A DNA stretch of 33,684 bases, taken from an uncultured Bacteroidales bacterium (lineage in GTDB: Bacteria > Bacteroidota > Bacteroidia > Bacteroidales > WCHB1-69). The translations under genes were made by a program, and so were the position numbers. Numbering within the stretch: position 1 is the first letter of the stretch; each line of letters opens with the position of its first letter. The notes beneath the pieces are model-generated. The model was not told where the DNA came from, did no database searches, and worked only from the letters and a program-made list of their open reading frames with translations. Positions 31,731-33,684 of the stretch are shown piece by piece. Location of the stretch: NCBI GenBank assembly GCA_905235135.1, contig CAJOKR010000044.1, positions 1 through 33,684 of the forward strand. The letters run 5' to 3'.

Positions 31731-31760
31731 TGTAGAGACGCAAAATTGTGCGTCTCTACT
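31731..31760. repeat. P30 palindromic element, intergenic
   Basis: TGTAGAGACGCAAAATT and complementary right half ending GCGTCTCTACT, nearly perfect. It lies 30 bases upstream of the DUF4831 start, where it would be transcribed into the leader or act as the end of the upstream transcript. Confidence 0.8.
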
Positions 31761-31792
31761 ACTCATTCTACATTACTATTATTAATTCAACA

Positions 31793-32485
31793 TTAATCGC
31801 GTCTTCCTCCAAGGAAAATCATCACGTAGTACAGCAGGGTAGCCAGTGACGAGAGGGCGGCGATGAGATAGGTACGGGCAGCCCATTTGAGAGCATCCTT
31901 AGCCATAGCCGTTTCTTCGCCCGTTGTAATAGCGTGAGAATCAAGCCATTCCACTGCACGGTCGGAAGCATTGTACTCCACCGGCAGAGTGATAATGGAG
32001 AACAAGGTGGTGAGGGCGAACAGGACAATACCGACGAGCAGCACCCATTGACCTATGAAGGAGGAGAAACTCAGCAGGAGAACGCCGGCGAGCAGGATCC
32101 ATTGCGAGAATTGGGAACCGAACTGCACAGCGGGCACCAACTTGGAGCGCATCGTAAGCCATCGGTAGGCAGTGGCGTGCTGCACCGCGTGACCGCACTC
32201 GTGAGCCGCGACAGCCGCCGAGGAGATATTGCGCCCCTCGAACACGCCCTGGCTCAGGTTCACCGTCTTCTTCGTCGGATCGTAGTGGTCGGTGAGATAA
32301 CCGCCCGTACAAGTGACCTGCACATCATATATTCCATTGTCCCTCAGCATCTTCTCGGCCACTTCCTTACCGGACAGACCACTACTGAGCTGCACTTTCG
32401 AGTATTTTTCAATCCGCGAGGTTAAGGTTTTCTGGATGATGAAGCTCGCGATCATCAGCACCACAAAAATAATCATGTATCCCAT
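31793..32485 (-). CDS. YugP-like zinc metallopeptidase, membrane bound
   Basis: 230 residues. An N-terminal membrane anchor (MGYMIIFVVLMIASFIIQKT) is followed by the zinc-binding motif AHECGHAVQHA (His95, Glu96, His99) and further hydrophobic segments (WILLAGVLLLSFSSFIGQWV, LLVGIVLFALTTLFSIITL). The third ligand is probably a Glu in the EYNASDRAVEWL motif, as in the family (PF04298, Zn_peptidase_2). Such proteins are inner-membrane proteases of unknown substrate. Length and motif are complete. TACTTTTG 23 bases upstream is its likely promoter. Confidence 0.9.
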   Translation of the reverse strand: MGYMIIFVVLMIASFIIQKTLTSRIEKYSKVQLSSGLSGKEVAEKMLRDNGIYDVQVTCTGGYLTDHYDPTKKTVNLSQGVFEGRNISSAAVAAHECGHAVQHATAYRWLTMRSKLVPAVQFGSQFSQWILLAGVLLLSFSSFIGQWVLLVGIVLFALTTLFSIITLPVEYNASDRAVEWLDSHAITTGEETAMAKDALKWAARTYLIAALSSLATLLYYVMIFLGGRRD

Positions 32486-32507
32486 TGCTTACATTTTTTT
32501 TGAAGCG

Positions 32508-32515
32508 CAAAAGTA
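32508..32515 (-). promoter_or_regulatory. -7 promoter element for the zinc metallopeptidase
   Basis: TACTTTTG on the minus strand, 23 bases upstream of the ATG at 32485. Confidence 0.5.
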
Positions 32516-32558
32516 CACTTTTTTTGTTATGACGATGAGGGTGTTTTTACGCAAATCA

Positions 32559-33684
32559 TCACTTTTCCTTGACGCATCGCACACTATATCCGAGCCCCGA
32601 CATCGGGTGCTTTTTAGTAACGGAATCGCAGGCATAATCAACTGCATATATGCATTTTGCCATTGATTCTTGGACCCTCTTTGTGGACCAGAAATATGTT
32701 TCGGTCAACATTCCCTCGAAACGGTTTAGCGTCCCATTGTAGTAACCGGCAGGCAAGGCTGTAAAGCCAGTACTGTTGTCACCTGCTCCAACAACCCAAA
32801 GGTCTGGCGAACGTAGCGATGGGGTTCCGTATTCGTTCAAGCGCTCGTAATGCTCGGGAGTGGGCAAGAACCATCCGTCGGGACAGATACCCTGGATGTG
32901 ATTGTGACCGTTGTCGGCACTGTCGCGCACTGCCGCCTCGAATGTGTAAAGCCGTCCATAGGTTCCTACATTCGCCACTGTGTCAGGATGTTGCCAACTG
33001 TAGTAAGCATACTTTCCTGTGATGTCATCTCCATTACTGTATCTCCGAGACTCCAAATTGCGTTGGGTCCAGCAGTCGCAGCCGACACGCACCCCATGAT
33101 AGACATTCCCTTCAAAGTCCACTGCATCAGGACATTGCGGGAAAGCAATCACCACATGTTGCTCGCAGGTGTCGCTGTAGCCGCACACCAAATCGGTCGC
33201 CGTCCAGACAACGATATTGTCGCCCTGTGCAAAGAGATTGTCCTCCGGAATCTCGCTGCTGATGCGGAAGGGCCACTCCCCGTCGTACAGGAGCATGGGG
33301 GTGCCAAGCCTCTCAGGATAGATGGTCATGACACAATCCCCGTAGGCCAGCGTGTCGTAAACATTCGGCGGACAGACAATCGAGAAATCTGACACACAAG
33401 GGTTTACAGTCAACTCGTGAATCACTACACTGTCACAGCCGTTTGTCGCCGTCAACGTATCGCGAATCTCATAAACTCCTGGAGTTGTAATGCCCTCGAA
33501 AGTGTGTTCCGAGACGGTAACATGCTCGTTCTCAATCTGATTTTCGAAGACCGTATATCGCACCGTATCACGCTGAACCCTTCTCGCATCCACATGCAGG
33601 AAAACCACGCTGTCGCAGCCGCTGGTCGTCTGCATTCTTAGAGCAAAGTCCGTTGTGCTACCGGGCACTGATGTAACTTCCACA
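32559..33684 (-). CDS. FISUMP-domain surface protein, 5' end outside the window
   Basis: At least 374 residues; the frame is open to the right edge, so the signal peptide and more domains lie outside. Visible parts are two GCDS modules (TTSGCDSVVFLHVDA and TNGCDSVVIHELTVN), an HYR-like domain (CPPNVYDTLAYGDCVMTIYP, CGYSDTCEQHVVIAFP) and a C-terminal FISUMP domain (TIGR02145): YHGVRVGCDCWTQRNLESRR, GRLYTFEAAV, GICPDGWFLPTPEHYERL, STGFTALPAGYYNG and GYSVRCVKEK. FISUMP proteins are often numerous paralogous surface proteins in Bacteroidales and Fibrobacter; their role is unknown, possibly adhesion. No T9SS domain is at the C-terminus, so export is probably as a lipoprotein or otherwise. The GCDS modules are shared with the IgGFc-like protein at 16292-19028. 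Confidence 0.88.
   Translation of the reverse strand, partial: VEVTSVPGSTTDFALRMQTTSGCDSVVFLHVDARRVQRDTVRYTVFENQIENEHVTVSEHTFEGITTPGVYEIRDTLTATNGCDSVVIHELTVNPCVSDFSIVCPPNVYDTLAYGDCVMTIYPERLGTPMLLYDGEWPFRISSEIPEDNLFAQGDNIVVWTATDLVCGYSDTCEQHVVIAFPQCPDAVDFEGNVYHGVRVGCDCWTQRNLESRRYSNGDDITGKYAYYSWQHPDTVANVGTYGRLYTFEAAVRDSADNGHNHIQGICPDGWFLPTPEHYERLNEYGTPSLRSPDLWVVGAGDNSTGFTALPAGYYNGTLNRFEGMLTETYFWSTKRVQESMAKCIYAVDYACDSVTKKHPMSGLGYSVRCVKEK

Overview
The window reads as a stretch of a Bacteroidales (phylum Bacteroidota) chromosome. Evidence: a recurrent promoter element matching TAnnTTTG upstream of most genes, a protein with a gliding-motility/type IX secretion (T9SS type B) C-terminal domain, a FISUMP-domain surface protein, DUF4831, DUF4837 and DUF5723 proteins, many short lipoprotein signal peptides, and few Shine-Dalgarno sequences. 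No tRNA, rRNA or CRISPR array was seen. Species is not resolvable.

Layout. 1-467 is the 5' part of a ferritin gene. 905-7253 is a defence region on the minus strand: an intact mcrB-mcrC pair (type IV restriction), a small membrane ORF, and a dead MmeI-like (type IIL) restriction-modification gene that appears to have lost its nuclease and methyltransferase centres through two internal deletions, plus one frameshift. 7254-8067 has no protein gene but is dense in structure: palindromes, an 11-bp tandem repeat, a strong plus-strand promoter, a boxA-like leader and a ~230-bp imperfect inverted repeat. 8068-12794 holds a DUF1294 membrane protein, an Ogt-type DNA repair methyltransferase, hemW, a low-GC two-gene unit with a DUF3990 (ADP-ribosyltransferase-like) protein, and a GH20 hexosaminidase lipoprotein. 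12956-13820 is a truncated RhuM-family gene and a remnant. 13898-19028 carries an RluA-family pseudouridine synthase, a lipoprotein nitroreductase and a frameshifted IgGFc-binding-like T9SS cargo. glyA follows. 20540-25166 is a minus-strand cluster: an ECF sigma factor, a membrane protein shaped like an anti-sigma factor but ending in a CHU_C-type domain, a large lipoprotein and a DUF5723 outer-membrane protein. 25232-32485 holds DUF4837, convergent dprA and yifB/comM, a YhcC-type radical SAM protein with a lipoprotein, DUF4831 and a YugP-like zinc metallopeptidase. The window ends inside a FISUMP surface protein.

The most interesting signal is not a gene. At least two families of short palindromic elements (30 bp and about 60 bp) are scattered through the window both between genes and inside reading frames. 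Both lengths are multiples of three, and inside genes the 30-bp family is always read in the same frame (VETxxxxSLQ). The two copies of the 60-bp family differ at nine core positions and all nine preserve base pairing in a predicted three-arm structure. This resembles in principle the Rickettsia palindromic elements that insert in frame into proteins. A second candidate is the orphan promoter plus boxA leader feeding into a giant hairpin that contains one of these elements, which could be an undescribed structured RNA or the relic of an rRNA/CRISPR leader. The DUF3990 pair is a plausible toxin-antitoxin or anti-phage unit.
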